Below, one piece after another: positions 10,193-22,640 of a stretch of 64,000 nucleotides of DNA (positions are counted from its first letter, which is position 1; each line of letters opens with the position of its first letter). A program made the position numbers and the translations under genes. This DNA comes from Falciphora oryzae. Lineage: Eukaryota; Ascomycota; Sordariomycetes; Magnaporthales; Magnaporthaceae. The notes under the pieces are model-generated. The model did not search any database. It saw nothing but the letters and a program-made list of their open reading frames with translations, and was not told the origin of the DNA. Location of the stretch: NCBI GenBank assembly GCA_000733355.1, contig JNVV01000003.1, forward strand, positions 1,444,505 through 1,508,504, read 5' to 3'.

Positions 10193-11503
10193 ATGTTCGC
10201 TGCTTCAAGGATCCAGACCAGGGCCTTCTCGGCCTCGGTCCGCAACGTACGTGCTGAACCATGTCATCTTGGCCCGCCCCGTTCTTCCGGCGTCGGAGCC
10301 CGCCGCTTCTCAATCCCACTCTCGCCGCCTTCGTGTCTTGGTTGTCGTCGGAACAGAAGACCACTCCATATACTTGCTTGGAACAATGGCACTGACGCTG
10401 GCCGTATTGGGCTTCTGTAGCTTTCCAAGGTCACCGTCCTCGGTGCTGCCGGCGGCATTGGCCAGCCGCTGTCGCTGCTCCTGAAGCTGAACCCTAGGGT
10501 CAGCGAGCTTGCTCTCTACGATATCCGCGGCGGACCTGGTGCGTCATTTTGTCACCTTGGACTCTCTTAACTTGGGAACTAGGCGTGGCACTCGAGACAT
10601 GGCCCCGCTCGCTGCCATGTAGTTCACCGTTGCTTGCTAACCCTTATTCGCCGCCAACCCACAGGCGTCGCCGCCGACATCTCGCACATCAACACCAAAT
10701 CCTCGGTCACGGGCTACGACCCGACCCCCTCGGGCCTGGCCGCGGCCCTCAAGGGCTCCGAGGTCGTGCTGATCCCCGCCGGCGTGCCCCGCAAGCCCGG
10801 CATGACGCGCGACGACCTGTTCAACACAAACGCCTCCATCGTCCGCGACCTGGCCAAGGCCTGCGCCGAGTCGTGCCCCGAGGCCAACATCCTCGTCATC
10901 AGCAACCCCGTCAACAGCACCGTGCCCATCTGCGCCGAGGTCTTCAAGGCCCGCGGCGTCTACAACCCGAGGCGCCTGTTCGGCGTCACCACCCTCGACG
11001 TCGTGCGCGCCTCCCGCTTCGTGTCCGAGATCAAGGGCACCGACCCCAAGGACGAGAACATCACCGTCGTCGGCGGCCACAGCGGCGTCACCATCGTCCC
11101 GCTCCTGAGCCAGGGCACCCACCCTGACCTGTCGTCCAACGACGCCCTCATCAACCGCGTCCAGTTCGGCGGCGACGAGGTCGTCAAGGCAAAGGACGGC
11201 GCCGGCTCCGCCACCCTGTCCATGGCCATGGCCGGCGCCCGCATGGCCGAGTCGGTCCTGCGCGCCGCCCAGGGTGAGAAGGGCGTCGTCGAGCCCACCT
11301 TCGTCGACTCGCCCCTCTACAAGGACCGGGGCATCGACTTCTTCAGCTCAAAGGTCGAGCTCGGCCCCAACGGCGTCGAGAAGATCCTGCCCATCGGCGA
11401 CGTCGACGCCGCCGAGCAGAAGCTGATCGACGCCTGCCTCGTCGATCTCAAGAAGAACATCGAGAAGGGCGTCGCCTTTGTCGCCTCCAACCCTGGCAAA
11501 TAA
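10193..11503 (+). CDS. Malate dehydrogenase, mitochondrial
   Basis: Three exons, join(10193..10246, 10421..10538, 10665..11503), total 1011 nt (336 aa), normal for mitochondrial MDH. The first exon encodes only a basic, Ser/Arg-rich presequence ([18 protein letters not shown]). The mature enzyme begins at [20 protein letters not shown], the NAD-binding GxxGxxG. The substrate loop is [14 protein letters not shown], with the Arg residues that bind the dicarboxylate; DVVRAS supplies another; [11 protein letters not shown] carries the catalytic His. It interconverts malate and oxaloacetate in the TCA cycle and the malate shuttle. Both introns are GT-AG, the second with a GCTAAC branch site. Splitting of presequence from enzyme by intron 1 is a clean feature. 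Identification is secure. Confidence 0.97.
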
Positions 11504-12340
11504 GTTTATTTTTCTACTCTGATCTGTAGCCTCTGCCACGACGAGCGACCGCGCACCCACTCCCCGCTCCAAACCGAGATTATCAGTGCGACGACTGGTA
11601 GCCGTTTTATTGCTGCCAAAGTCGACTGGAGATGCGGACACTGTCCGCATTTGGGATTTGAGTGTCTTGAGCTCGTGACTGGGCGGGGAGGCAGGACATG
11701 AGCATGGGTAGGGATGCATGCATATGCAGCATTTTAGATCTCACACTGGCCTGGCCCAAAAAAAAGTAAAAGCCGATGATAGACGATTTTCGCCGTGTAC
11801 CATACAGAACATGAACCTCCTATTTCCACCTTCGTCTATGCGTTCTTCTCGGCTGTCTTCTCGATGATTTTTGCTCAAAGTCCGTTGTTGGTTCTACTCT
11901 AGCACTGGCCTTTGACAGGGAGGGGTTGACGACGGCGCGGGGGATTCGAGTGTCTGTGCTCAACATGACGAAACTCGTTGAACCCACAAGGCCAAAAATA
12001 CAAGTATCCACACTTGGTACATGGAGGCTAGCGTGTATTGAGGCTTTTATGGAGGAGGGTCGGTCATAACCAACCCAAGCCACGCCTATTTACAAATTTG
12101 CTGTTCTGAACCAGTATGAAGTCAATGAAAAGCAGATGGTCTAGTCTAAGTGTGTAGACGAGTTATGAGAAGAGTCGAGGGGTGCTGCCCGCGTTACTCG
12201 AAAGGCTGCTCTGGTCCGCCCAGCCACGCTCTGGCCCGTGAGGACCGGGTTGTGATTGTAGGCAGCTCAAGCCGTGCCAGGGTTTTACGGTAAACAGGAC
12301 ATCGGAAAGAGAGAGAAAAAGAATGACGGGCCGCCTAGCC
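11504..12340. other. Convergent 3' intergenic region
   Basis: 837 bp between the 3' ends of malate dehydrogenase (plus) and Spf1 (minus). I see 3' UTR-like sequence and no further gene. Confidence 0.45.
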
Positions 12341-15300
12341 CTACCTGCCACCTGCAGCCTGATTTTGAGGAGGCAGCTGAACTCCCCACCGCTCTGCCAG
12401 CTCCCTCTTCTTCGCCTCCATCTTGCGCTCATACTCCTCCACCTGCTCCATCCGCTTCTTCTCCTCCTCCTCCATCTTGACCTTGAGCTCCGCCTCCTTC
12501 CGGACGCGCTCGCGCTCAAGCTGGTCAGGCCTACGCTCGGCGATGTCACGCGCCTTGAGGTCGCTGAAGAGGTATTTGAACACCACCTCGATGATCCAGC
12601 AGGCGGCGTAGTCGACCACCATGACCGTGGTCAGCGTCTGGCGGAACTCGGCTGTGAAAGGAACCAGCTTCATCTGCTCGTTCAGCTCCGGGATCAGCTC
12701 CAAAGAGCATGAGAAGGCAATGCCGCTGACTCCAATGATGCCCCAGTACATGCCGCGGTTCTCCGAGATAGACTCGCGGAAGGGCCGGCCCTGGTAGTTG
12801 ATGGCAAAAGTGCTGATCTGCTGGATGAGCTGGAGCAGGTAGACTGCGCTGTTGAGCAGAGACGGCGAGAACTCGGCCTCGAGGTCGATCGTTTCAGAGC
12901 GCCTGCAAAAAGTTTGCGAGTTAGAACATGCTGCCGTACAGCTGCTGGCAATTTCAAATGCGAAAGGGAATAAAGGCCAACTTACGGTGCGATCTTGTCG
13001 CAGAACCGAGCGATGAAGATCAGGGTCGCAATGTGTACACCAAACTGTCCGAGGATAGATCCGATGATGTAAAAGTTGAAGATGTTGGGCTGCGGACGCT
13101 CCTTGGACAAGCCCTCGACCGAGCGGGCGCGCGAGATGGACAGGAAGCAGACACTCATGAGCATGCCGCTGATGGTGTATTGTCCGTCGCCAAACTTGAT
13201 GCCCTCGAGGTACAACACACTGAGACTGTAGGCCGTGATCAGGCAGTTGAGCGCCAGGATCTTGTACATCTGAATCGTCGCCACCAGGGTGCAGCGTCCC
13301 TGCCGGATGATGTTGGGCACGGCGATGACGTTGCGGAGCTTGCTGGTGAAGGGCGCGGCAACCGACGCATCTCCGAGCTTCAGCGAAGGCGGCTCGCCGT
13401 CGTCCATCTCACTCTCCATCATCGAGGCCGTGAGCTTGTCGGCGAGCCCGGCCGCCTTGTCGGCCATCTTGGCCTGCCGGGGGTCCTGCTTGAGGAGCTG
13501 CCGAGCGCCAGGCGACGTAATGGTCTCGATCGGGTGTCCGCTGGCCTTGACCAGCTCCTCCACCGACACGTTCTTCATCTTCGCCTCGCGCTCCATGGCC
13601 TTCATGTAGTGCGGGTTGGTCGGTCCAGGCGGGTACAGGTGGGCGATCATGACGGGCACAGGGGGCGTGGGCTGGTTGAAGCGCTGCATCAGCTCGGCCT
13701 GCTTCTGGTACATCTGCTTCATCTTGTCGTTCCTCGAGTACTCGGCGATGCGCTGCAGATCCTGCGGGGTTCCGTTGAGCAGGGCGACTCCGATGTGCGC
13801 CTGCTTCAGCGCGCCCACGTCGTTGGTGCCATCGCCAGCCATAAGCGTGTAGTAACCCATGTCCTTGAGCCCAAGCAGAATCTCTTCCTTCTGCTTGGGC
13901 GAGACGCGTGCGTAGACCCACGTGTGCCGGAGTAGCTGCTTGAAGCCGGCCTGATCCTTGAACTTGGCCAAGGCGTATCCGGTAACGCAAATGTCGTTGT
14001 CCTTGAGAATCTTGGAGTCGATCGGCTTTGCCGGGTCAACATCAATGTGGATCTTGTCATCAACACTATGCCAGACCAGCCCGTTGCCGCCCTCGTTATG
14101 CTCAGGCGCATCCAGGATGAGAACGTCGCGGTCCACGATCTCCACCTCTCGGGCCACGTGGACGGCCGTAAGCGGGTTGTCGCCCGTGATCATGACGACC
14201 CTGTGGCTGCTCTCGTTCAGCATCTGGACAGATTGCTTGGCGTCGTCTTTGAGCGGGCAGTGCAAAACCAGGAATCCGGCAAAGGTCAGGCCAGCCTCAA
14301 CAGACTCCCGCTTGAGGTCGTTGATCTTGGATGCGCCCAGTTCGCTGTCCGTAGTCAGTTGCTTGAAGGCCAGAGCCAGGACACGAGAGCCCCGACGGGT
14401 GAAGTATTTGTAGGTCTCCTCGTAGTCCTTGGGGACCGTCACCAGCATCTTCATGATGGTCTCCGGCGCGCCCTTGACACCGACAAATGTACCCTGCAGC
14501 TTGCGCCCCGTCAGATCCTTGCCATGAACGGTGGCGATGGAGCTCTGGCGCTTGAGGGCAGAAGAGAATTGGAATCGACGCTTGATCTGGACAGCACCAG
14601 TGATTCCACCGTTAGCGGCGGCAGTAGGCTTATGCGTGAGAGTATCATTCTTCGCAAGTCCCCAGCCAAGAGCGGCCAGCGTCGCCTTCTCCATGGGGTC
14701 TCCAACAATGTCGCCCTCGTCGAGCTTCACAAGCGCATGGGCGGTGGCCAGGACAAGGGTCGTCTCGATGCCCGCGGCGTGGACAGGGGTCATGTGGCTG
14801 TGAGCGCCGTCGGACTCGCGAGGAGTGTCGGTGCCAGAGTGGCCGAGTCCGAGACCGGCAATGCCTTCAACGACGAGGTCCTCGCCCGTGAGAGTGCCGG
14901 TCTTGTCGAAGCAGGCAATATCGATACGGCCGGCAAAGGGGATGCGGAAGGGCTCGGTGCAGAAAATAGCAAACTTGGCGAGGGCGGCCAAGCTGGTATT
15001 GACGGCGAGACTGAGCTCCATAGGAAGCTCGGGTGGCACAACGCTGGTGACGATGAGGATGCAGTCGAGGAGCAGCTTGGAACGCTTCCGGTCCTTGCGG
15101 ACACCCTCGTCCCACACATACCAGGAGGCAGCCAGCGCGAATACAAGCAGGAAGAGAATGAAGAGCAGGGCTTCGGCGTTGTTGGCCGAGACGCGCTCCG
15201 TCGAGTAGATCATAGTCCGCACAAGACTTCCCTGCGAGGTCTCGAAACCGGTCTTGGTCACGATCGCCATGGCTCCGTCGTCGGGCGGCCGCGGCACGCC

Positions 15301-16482
15301 CGAGGTAATCTTGGGCCTCGCCTCCTCAGCCGTTCCATGTGAGATCTGCAGAACCTTGGTGCCGCCCCAAAGGAACGAGTTCTTGTCCAGGCCTTCGGGC
15401 TCGAGCTGCGCATCGCCGGGGCGAAGCTGGATCGACTCCTTCAGCAACGGCGTGCTCTCTCCCGAAAGCATAGCCTCGTTGACTATTGCGGTTCCCTCAA
15501 CAAGAATCATGTCGCAAGCGACGCCGCTGTCCTCCTTGGTCCTCGAAACCGACACCAGGTCGCCCGGAACAAGCCTGTCGCTCGGAACCTCAACCCACTT
15601 GCCCAGGCGGTAGACCCACATATCAAAGGGCTTGAGGCTCATGCCGCGGAACTCGGTGAGCGTGCGTTGGCGCTGCCAGACGACGGTGCTCTCGAAGGCC
15701 ACGAGCATGACCAGGGTGAAGAGCGAGTAGTACCAGTAGTCATCCAGCATCCACAAGCCGACGCAGAAAATCTGGAAGACAAAGAAGGGGGCGACGGCGT
15801 GCTCCTGGAAGAGCTCGGTAAAGGAGGGGACAGGGATGTCGAAAGTATTCGTTCCATAGTGCTGCTCGATCCGAGTCAACTCGGTAGCTGTCGTGATGCC
15901 CTTGGAGAGCTGGAAGGTCTCCAGGTTTGGCTTTGGCTCGGCGTCGATGTCGTAGCTGAGAGTCCTGAAGCACTCCTGGGCGGGGTCATAGAGGAACCGA
16001 CGCTTCTGGAAAAGGAACGAGACATTGTCCTTGCCTCCAACCTATGTCACCAAAGCCGGCGGGGTCAGTATAATAAGGACAGAGTGCGGCAGGCGCGGGG
16101 ATCGTACCTTGTCGCGTTCGATCTTGCAAATGTCGGCGGCACCAGCATTGGCGATGGGGATCAGCTTGATAAGCTGGGCGTCGTCGACGGACTTGCTTTT
16201 GCTCGCGGTGAAGAGCGCCCTGAGGTTGACACTCCACTTGGTGCTCAGCCAGGCCAGGCTCTGGAAGGTGATGATGGTGCCGAGCCACACGAAGGTCCAC
16301 TCCGGGGCACCGATGTACTTGTCGTACAGGTCTGTGCTGAGATAGAAGCGCAGGAAGACGGGCCATGCGATGGTGAAAGGCCAGACGTATGCGTGGGAAT
16401 ACAGAGGCAGCGGCCTCAGCAGCTGTGCGTGCTTGATCTGGACGTTGTCCACCAGGGGCGGTGGCGACGGCGAGGGAGCCAT
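12341..16482 (-). CDS. SPF1: P5A-type ATPase Spf1 (ER transmembrane-helix dislocase)
   Basis: Minus-strand exons 16482..16108, 16041..12986 and 12902..12341 sum to 3993 nt (1330 aa), close to the usual length of fungal Spf1. Diagnostic motifs are PPELPMELS in helix M4, which marks P5A ATPases; CFDKTGTLTGED with the phosphorylated Asp504; MITGDNPLTA; and MAGDGTNDVGALKQAH near the hinge. The N terminus has the extra hydrophobic segments of P5A pumps. The C terminus ends in a charged coiled coil (RERVRKEAELKVKMEEEEKK region). The two introns are 66 and 83 bp with GT-AG ends, in phase 0 and phase 2. In yeast and human (ATP13A1) the protein sits in the ER and removes mis-inserted tail-anchored or signal helices, affecting sterol and Mn homeostasis. 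Long open frames on the opposite strand are shadows of its GC-rich codons. Confidence 0.96.
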
Positions 16483-17722
16483 GGTCGGCTCAGCCGAGTG
16501 CGGCGATCGCTCTTTGTATGAGACTCGCAGTCGTCTGTCGTGAAATTAGGTACCCAAGGTATCAAGGAGAGGGCAGAGACAAGGGCATTGCGCGTGTCGA
16601 GGTTGGCGACACGGCAGTCAAGTTCTCTGTTGCGCGTGGTGGGGGAAGACGTTGAGCCGCGGTTCTGGGCTTGATTTTTATTTTTAAAGCTGCAAGCTCT
16701 CTGTTCCATCCATGCGATCTGTACTTTTCGCTGGCTGTGGTGGGTGGGTGGATGCCACCGAAAGCTCCGGGGGGACCGTCTGGGATTGCGTGCACGGGCC
16801 AGGTCTGTGGATGGCCTGGATCTTGGTGGGCAGGGTTCCAGCAAATCGAGTTCGTTCGGACAACCCGAGAGGATGACGCAGGACACCGGGCAGCATCTTA
16901 ACCTCGTGCTCTCAGTGGCTTGCACTTGCAGGTGGCTCTTGTAAAGCCTTGTTCGGCCTCAGCAAACCCGCCAAGACTGGCCTCCTTTTCTTCTCAGCGG
17001 CACATGGGAAGGCAGAGTTCCAAAACCAAGCACCACTTTAAGAAGCGTATGCTGAATGGACCCCGAAACGACAAGACGACACCTTTTTACATTGTGTCCC
17101 GACTCCTACGTCATCTGCTCGTTTCTGCCTTCCTGGCCCTGAGCCCCTGTGGCTTCCAAACACGGATCTCTATGAGTTCTGTGCTCAAACGGGGCTGTAC
17201 AACCGTTGGAATTCGTCATGGATCAGCTGAACCTAGCAATGCTGATGAGAACATGACGCCTTCGATGCTCGAGACATTACAAGTAGCTCATGAATACAAA
17301 CTGATTCAAACAAAGAATTCCGTCTCTGGCGTGCTTCTGGATACCTCTAGCTTCGGGAAGGGCTTGGGATATGTCTGGACTACCCCTGCTCGCTAGAGGA
17401 ATTGTTCAGGTTCCGAAGAATCGATGGGGTCACACCGGGGGCTGGATACTCGTCAGTGCGCTGTGGGGGTGCCCCAAGCTAAAGCCCAGCGTCCCCAGCA
17501 TTGAAGTCCCTGGACCCCCACCAAGCAAACATCCATCATTGCTCGGCGTCATCCTGGGCCATCTTTAATCATTCCCTCCCGAACAAGAGACCATAAAGAC
17601 CCTACATCAGAGTCAGCAAATTCTGCCCGGCCTCAGCTGGAGGAAACTCCCGCAAAGCCTGGCCTGTCTTGTTCAGATTCCTTCAAATCGAGAACACACG
17701 CCACGAGGCAGCGGGAGTGAAT
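16483..17722. promoter_or_regulatory. Divergent promoter region, Spf1 / TRIP4-like
   Basis: 1.24 kb between two diverging start codons. Open frames inside it (for example near 16920-17396) lack family features or good codon bias. No specific regulatory motif is recognised. Confidence 0.4.
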
Positions 17723-19357
17723 ATGTCCCTCATCCAGCTGTCGAGGCTGATAGACCTCCCCGAGCCAGATCTCCAGCAAGTTCTTGACTATGCCCTCACG
17801 CTCTCCAAACCCGAGGCGGCCGAACACTTCAAAAACCTCCTAGGCGACGCTCCCCAGGCCATTGAGTTCATATCCGCCTTCAACGGCCGGCGAAAAGACC
17901 CAACGGCCCCGGCGACCAGCCAAGCACAAACTACAGCTCGACCCAGCGATATCGACGCCGTCCCGAAGCCCAAGAGGGGCCAGAAGAAGAAGGCTGCGCT
18001 TCATACACCTGCGCCGCGCCAAGTCACCAACACCGGCCCCGGTCCCGGCACGACGTACAGCAAGAAAGATTTCGAGGAAGATTATATCTCGAGTAGATCC
18101 GGCACATCGAGCCCGGCCCAGCGACCCGGTTCGGCGAAGCCGCCTCCCAAAGCATCTGCGGTAGCACCACCCCCCAAGCCACCCCCGTCCGCCTCAGGCT
18201 CGCTAGTCTCCGACCTGCTCCCCGTGCCCAAGCGCAAGTCGAAGTCGAACTCCAGCAGCCGATCCTCCACACCCGCGCCGCCACCAAAGAATAACAATGC
18301 CACCACCAAGGTAGTCATCACGGGCGGCACGCCAATGCACGGGGCGTCGACGGCGATATCTGACCTCGATGCCGCAATACGGGCGCTTGAGATTACCACG
18401 AACCCTACTCTCAGCGGCGACGGTGACAACGCCGCCCGCCGGTGCAATTGCGTTGCGGCGCGGCACCCACTGCAGACCGCGGCGCCCAATTGCCTCAGCT
18501 GCGGCAAGGTGGTCTGCCTCAAGGAGGGGCTGGGCCCGTGCACCTTCTGCGGAGCATTGCTGCTGTCACCAGCCGAAGTACAGGCCATGATCAAGGAGCT
18601 GAAGCTCGAGCGCGGCAAGGAACGCATGGCCGAGGACCGCCGAGCCAATAAGCGGGCCGACGTCGCCACGGCGCCGCGCCCCTTTTCCAGACCGCTGGCC
18701 GCCAGAGACGAGGGTATAGGGCCTCGGCCGGGCGAGGACCCGGCCATCGCGGCGGCGGAGGCTAAAGCAAGGGAGCACCGAGACAAGCTGCTGGGATTCC
18801 AGGCGCAAAACGCAAAGCGGACGACAGTGCGCGACGAGGCGAGCGACTTTGACGTCTCCATGGTGGGCAGCATGTGGGCGACGCCGGAAGATAGGGCGAG
18901 GGAGCTCAAGAAGCAGCAGAAGCTGCTGCGTGAGATGGAGTGGAACGCCCGGCCAGAATACGAGAAGCGGACGCAGGTGCTCAGCATCGACCTGGTCGGA
19001 GGCAAGGTCGTCAAGAAGATGATGGCCGCCGAGAGGCCACCGAGCCCCGATGACACGTCCGCGGAGCCCGACTATGCCGCTGCAGCGTCTTCTGGGGCTC
19101 TGGGAGAGCTGGATGGGAATATGGTTGCGGGCGGCGGAGCCTTCAGCCGCAACCCGCTGCTGCAAGGCCTCATCAAGCCGGTTTACGACGCAAAGGGGAA
19201 GGGCGTCGAGCTGAAGGGCAGGAAGGATAAGACCACACGCTGGAGGAGGGTCCAAGACGATCTCGACGACAACGAGGGGGTTATTCTTGACGGCGGCATT
19301 TATGGCGGCTCACCACAGGTGCCGGACGCCAGCCGAGAAGAGCCAGGCTGCGGCTGA
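17723..19357 (+). CDS. TRIP4/ASC-1-like zinc-finger protein
   Basis: Intron-less gene of 544 residues. A C2HC5 zinc finger at about residues 240-278 has the spacing CNC-x5-HP-x8-CLSCGK-x2-C-x6-GPCTFCG, the signature of the activating-signal-cointegrator 1 (TRIP4) family. N-terminal residues 1-60 (LSRLIDLPEPDLQQVLDYAL) match the short helical domain at the start of fungal homologues. Between them lies a low-complexity Pro/Ser/Lys linker. After the finger come charged helices (KELKLERGKERMAEDRR; DRARELKKQQKLLREMEW). TRIP4 homologues are part of the ASC/RQT complex that splits collided ribosomes (yeast Rqt4 is the counterpart). The C-terminal ASCH domain of animal TRIP4 is not visible, in line with fungal forms. 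I took the ATG at 17723 as the first in-frame start, eight residues before homology. Confidence 0.88.
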   Translation: MSLIQLSRLIDLPEPDLQQVLDYALTLSKPEAAEHFKNLLGDAPQAIEFISAFNGRRKDPTAPATSQAQTTARPSDIDAVPKPKRGQKKKAALHTPAPRQVTNTGPGPGTTYSKKDFEEDYISSRSGTSSPAQRPGSAKPPPKASAVAPPPKPPPSASGSLVSDLLPVPKRKSKSNSSSRSSTPAPPPKNNNATTKVVITGGTPMHGASTAISDLDAAIRALEITTNPTLSGDGDNAARRCNCVAARHPLQTAAPNCLSCGKVVCLKEGLGPCTFCGALLLSPAEVQAMIKELKLERGKERMAEDRRANKRADVATAPRPFSRPLAARDEGIGPRPGEDPAIAAAEAKAREHRDKLLGFQAQNAKRTTVRDEASDFDVSMVGSMWATPEDRARELKKQQKLLREMEWNARPEYEKRTQVLSIDLVGGKVVKKMMAAERPPSPDDTSAEPDYAAAASSGALGELDGNMVAGGGAFSRNPLLQGLIKPVYDAKGKGVELKGRKDKTTRWRRVQDDLDDNEGVILDGGIYGGSPQVPDASREEPGCG

Positions 19358-20326
19358 GCTGGTGAAAACGAAGGGCACGCCAGGCGCCTTGCAGTTGCGG
19401 TTGCAGTGCATGATGGGGTCTGTTGCGATGCTTTATACTTGGAGAATTGACATGATGCCCATAGGCGAGCTTTTCTTTCTAAAAATAGGCCGCCGACTAC
19501 ATCGATCCGGTGTTTGACGGGGGTCCCGAAATATGGGCTCTGTCATCCGGATTTCGTAGAAGTGCCCAGGCAAAGCAGATAGGGCAACTGCCAGAGGGTA
19601 CGGAAAATGGCGTGAGAGATGTCCATCACAATATTCCTGCTGCCAGCTGACTGCGGACTTTTTGGCGCCACGCAAGGAAAGTGGTACTGGGGTTGCACGA
19701 ATGCTTCCCATGCTGTCTTTTCCATTCGGGAACTCCATTTGGAGGGGGGGCCGGGGGGATCAATTTGGAGATTTTCGGCCCGCAGCGCTTTGTGCTATAG
19801 TTACAGTCGTGTTGCTCAGCTTTTCTCGGATATAAGACACGGCAGTCGCAATTAAGATTTTAGGCGGCTAATCTCGAACAAAAACCTATGTTCAAGCTTC
19901 AGATGGATCTTCGACTTCCGGCCTCACCGGTGTCATCGATCTTCGTTGAGCGTGCTAGCTTTAGGGACTCGGTAGCCCGGAGCACAGCGTTACATCCGAG
20001 ACGCACCGGTTTTAGCGGTGTTAATAGAGGCGAGGAGCCGGCCGCAAGATACCGGATGCCCCGGAACCCAGTAAATCGCCGATGATGCATTGTGCTTGGG
20101 CCGATGTAAACTGGAGCCCTTGACAAGAGACCGGATCATACATGGGCGGCCCCCTCGCGCGGGCTGCCTACCCCGCACCCAGCCCAGGCATATAAACCCC
20201 ATCCCTCGGACAAAACGACATGAGGTATTCAACTGCCAACCTTCAATCTCGACGATATTACACCACTGAGCACACAACATACCAAACTTACGGCCCCTCG
20301 GATCTCACCTTACCTAGGTACTCAAG
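19358..20326. other. Intergenic region upstream of the aldo-keto reductase
   Basis: 969 bp without a supported gene. A TATA-like CATATAAAC at 20189-20197 lies about 130 bp before the reductase ATG and is the best core-promoter candidate. Confidence 0.4.
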
Positions 20327-21630
20327 ATGTCGGCCCCGGTTATCCCCAAGGGGCTAGCAGAGTCAGTGGAGAACTCCAAGTGCGAGTATCGCACACTAGG
20401 CAAGAGCGGGCTCAGTATCTCGGTGCCAATCTTTGGATGTATGAGTTTCGGAGACCCCAAGGCACTCTCGTGGGTTATTGGAGAAGAGGAGGTGAGCCAT
20501 ACTTCCAAGTCTGCTTGGGTCTGCCTTCTGGGGCTGGGCCTTGGCTCGAATGATATCGATGACTTTGAGGTCAAAGGAGCCTCGGGACTTTGACCGGCGG
20601 GCTAAGTATCATCCACACCCACAGGCTCTTCCTCTGCTCAAAGCCGCCTATGACCGGGGACTCAACACCTGGGACACGGCGAACATGTACTCAAATGGAG
20701 CGTCCGAGACCATCGTGGGCAAGGCGCTCAAAAAGTACAACATCCCGCGCCAGAAGGTCGTCATCATGACAAAGTGTTTCTTCGCCGTCGGGGAGGACCC
20801 CGAGCTCCGGGCCTACCTTGTGAGGGAGCCGGTCGCAAAGTCCAAAGATTACCAGAACCAACACGGCCTTTCCCGCGCGGCCATCTTCAACCAGGTCGAG
20901 GCCTCGCTCCGCCGGCTCGACACCGACTACATCGACCTGCTGCAGATCCACCGCTTTGACCCCAAGACGCCGATCGAGGAGACCATGAAAGCCCTGCACG
21001 ACCTGGTCCAGATGGGCAAGGTGCGCTATATAGGAGCTAGCTCGATGTGGGCGACGCAGTTCGCTATGATGCAGTTTTGCGCCGAGAGGAACGGCTGGAC
21101 CAAGTTTGTCAGCATGCAAAACCAGTATAACCTTCTGGTAAGTCAGCTGCTGCGGGTGTGTGTGTTGACCGTCAGCATCTCACGAGAACAAAATCTAACG
21201 CGAGAAACCCCCCGGTTCCCAGTATCGGGAAGAGGAGCGCGAAATGAACCGTTTCTGCAACGCCACCGGAGTCGGGCTGATCCCCTGGGCGCCCCTCTGC
21301 CGCGGCCACCTGGCCCGGCCGCCGGTGGACTACGGCTCGACGGAGCGGAGCAAGCAGGAAAAGGAGACGCAGACAGGGACCCACGGCACGGTCGAGCCCG
21401 ACCTCACCATCATCAAGAGGGTCATGGAGGTTGCCGACAAGCACAGCTGGCCCATGAGCCACGTCGCCCTGGCCTGGATCAACTCCAAGGTGTCCAGCCC
21501 CATCATCGGCTTTAGCAGCCTCGACCGCATCGAGCAGGCCATCAGCGCGCGCGGCAAGGTCTTGACCGAGGAGGAGACGAAGTATCTGGAGGAGCTGTAC
21601 AGGGCCAAGGAGATCTCGGGTCACTCTTGA
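20327..21630 (+). CDS. Aldo-keto reductase
   Basis: Three exons, join(20327..20491, 20625..21137, 21223..21630), total 1086 nt (361 aa), all breaks in phase 0 with GT-AG ends. The catalytic tetrad is visible: Asp and Tyr in [12 protein letters not shown], Lys in VVIMTKCFF and His in [12 protein letters not shown]. The cofactor-binding end has the [17 protein letters not shown] segment. The order GCMSFG...[12 protein letters not shown]...[14 protein letters not shown] matches the fungal branch that includes versiconal hemiacetal acetate reductase and related NADPH reductases. No secondary-metabolite genes flank it here, so a toxin-pathway role is not indicated; a general aldehyde/ketone reductase is more likely. 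Physiological substrate unknown. Confidence 0.92.
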
Positions 21631-22229
21631 GTGGACTGGCGTGGTTGGAGTTTGGCTGGGCAAAGACCAATTCCAACAAGGGGTATAGACCTCTAGCAAC
21701 GATCTAGATACGTGGCCACTATCAGTTAGCCCAGTAGACACACAGAGAATGTATCACTCAGTGGAGACCGATCTCTTCGTTTATTAGTGCAAAGCATTCG
21801 CTTTATATCTTCAAGACCGTGGATTTTATTATGGCAATGTCCGGGGTGTTCCCATGCCAAAGCATAGGCCCCTGAGCGTCCACATTGGTACGAGGGTATT
21901 GGTCCACGTCGTTCCGATTCTAGCCTTGTAAACCGCCATCTTAACATATATGCTCCCTCACCCTTACTGTACCTTCCCTAGGTCTAGGCGTTGAGCGGTC
22001 GGCGAACCCGAGACGGGCGACGCAGCGGTCGATCAGGTCATCGTTGGGGGTGGGAGCGACGATATTGTAGGTAAGGACCTTGTATAGCAGTCGGGGTGGA
22101 AGTCGCCGCGGTGGATCAGGTCCGTCCAATACCTTTAAAGATTCGGCAATCGTCTTTCTGTTGAAATGGGGCATAAAGAAGACTGTTTGTATGCCCACAA
22201 AAGTCAGGACTTGGCACATCTGCTGACTT
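21631..22229. other. Intergenic / unassigned, with a weak minus-strand frame
   Basis: The minus strand has an open frame at 22219-21941 with a coding-like stretch (RLPPRLLYKVLTYNIVAPTP), but I recognise no family and codon bias is weak. It may be the tail of the degenerate gene at 22230-22640 or chance. Confidence 0.25.
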
Positions 22230-22640
22230 TATTCACGCGACAACGACGGGGGGCCGACGCCGCCAAGCAGGCGGGACTGGCAGTGGAATGGAACCGGAGA
22301 ACAGCCTCCGGACCATTTCCCTGCCACCGGGGTTAGCACAACAGAACGGCGAGAGGGAAGCAAAACACTTACGCTCCCGGCTTTGAGCGAGCCGACCTCG
22401 CCGAAGCGGCCGCGGGCGGCGGCCTCGGTGTTTACGAAAACATTGACAAGCTTGGAGGCGGCCTGCGCGGCGGCGAGACGACAGCACTGGCCTCCGGCAT
22501 CACGAAGACTTCGTCGACATCACGGCCAGCCTCCGTATCGGCGGTGGGGAGGAGCTGGTAGCCTTTGTCGAAGAGGGCATCGCAGTCGAGAACTCAAAAG
22601 ATCTCGGCACTTTCGAGCTGGATGAGATCATGGTGATTGC
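22230..22640 (-). pseudogene. Possible degenerate gene, unidentified
   Basis: Reading the minus strand from an ATG near 22640 gives a coding-like sequence that hits TGA after IQLESAEIF, resumes in the same frame (VLDCDALFDKGYQLLPTAD; GRDVDEVFVMPEAS), then changes frame near 22490 and continues as RLAAAQAASKLVNVFVNTEA and RGRFGEVGSLKAGS. It ends at a textbook donor GTAAGT (22372-22367), followed by a TGCTAAC branch site and a CAG acceptor at about 22321. The perfect intron supports a minus-strand gene; the stop and frame break suggest decay. The opposite strand has an uninterrupted frame over about 22518-22797 (GGGEELVAFVEEGIAVENSK) that is also GC3-rich, so the coding strand is not certain. 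No family recognised. Confidence 0.3.

Noticed and set aside
12928..13935. 335-codon plus-strand frame overlapping the Spf1 3' half
   Set aside because: Antisense shadow; it crosses a real Spf1 intron and has repetitive His/Arg/Val composition.
14047..15342. 431-codon plus-strand open frame inside Spf1
   Set aside because: It is antisense to a well-supported P5A ATPase; its openness results from GC-rich codons of the real gene and it has no domain features.
20327..21630. Secondary-metabolite cluster around the aldo-keto reductase
   Set aside because: No polyketide synthase, NRPS, P450 or cluster regulator flanks it in this window.
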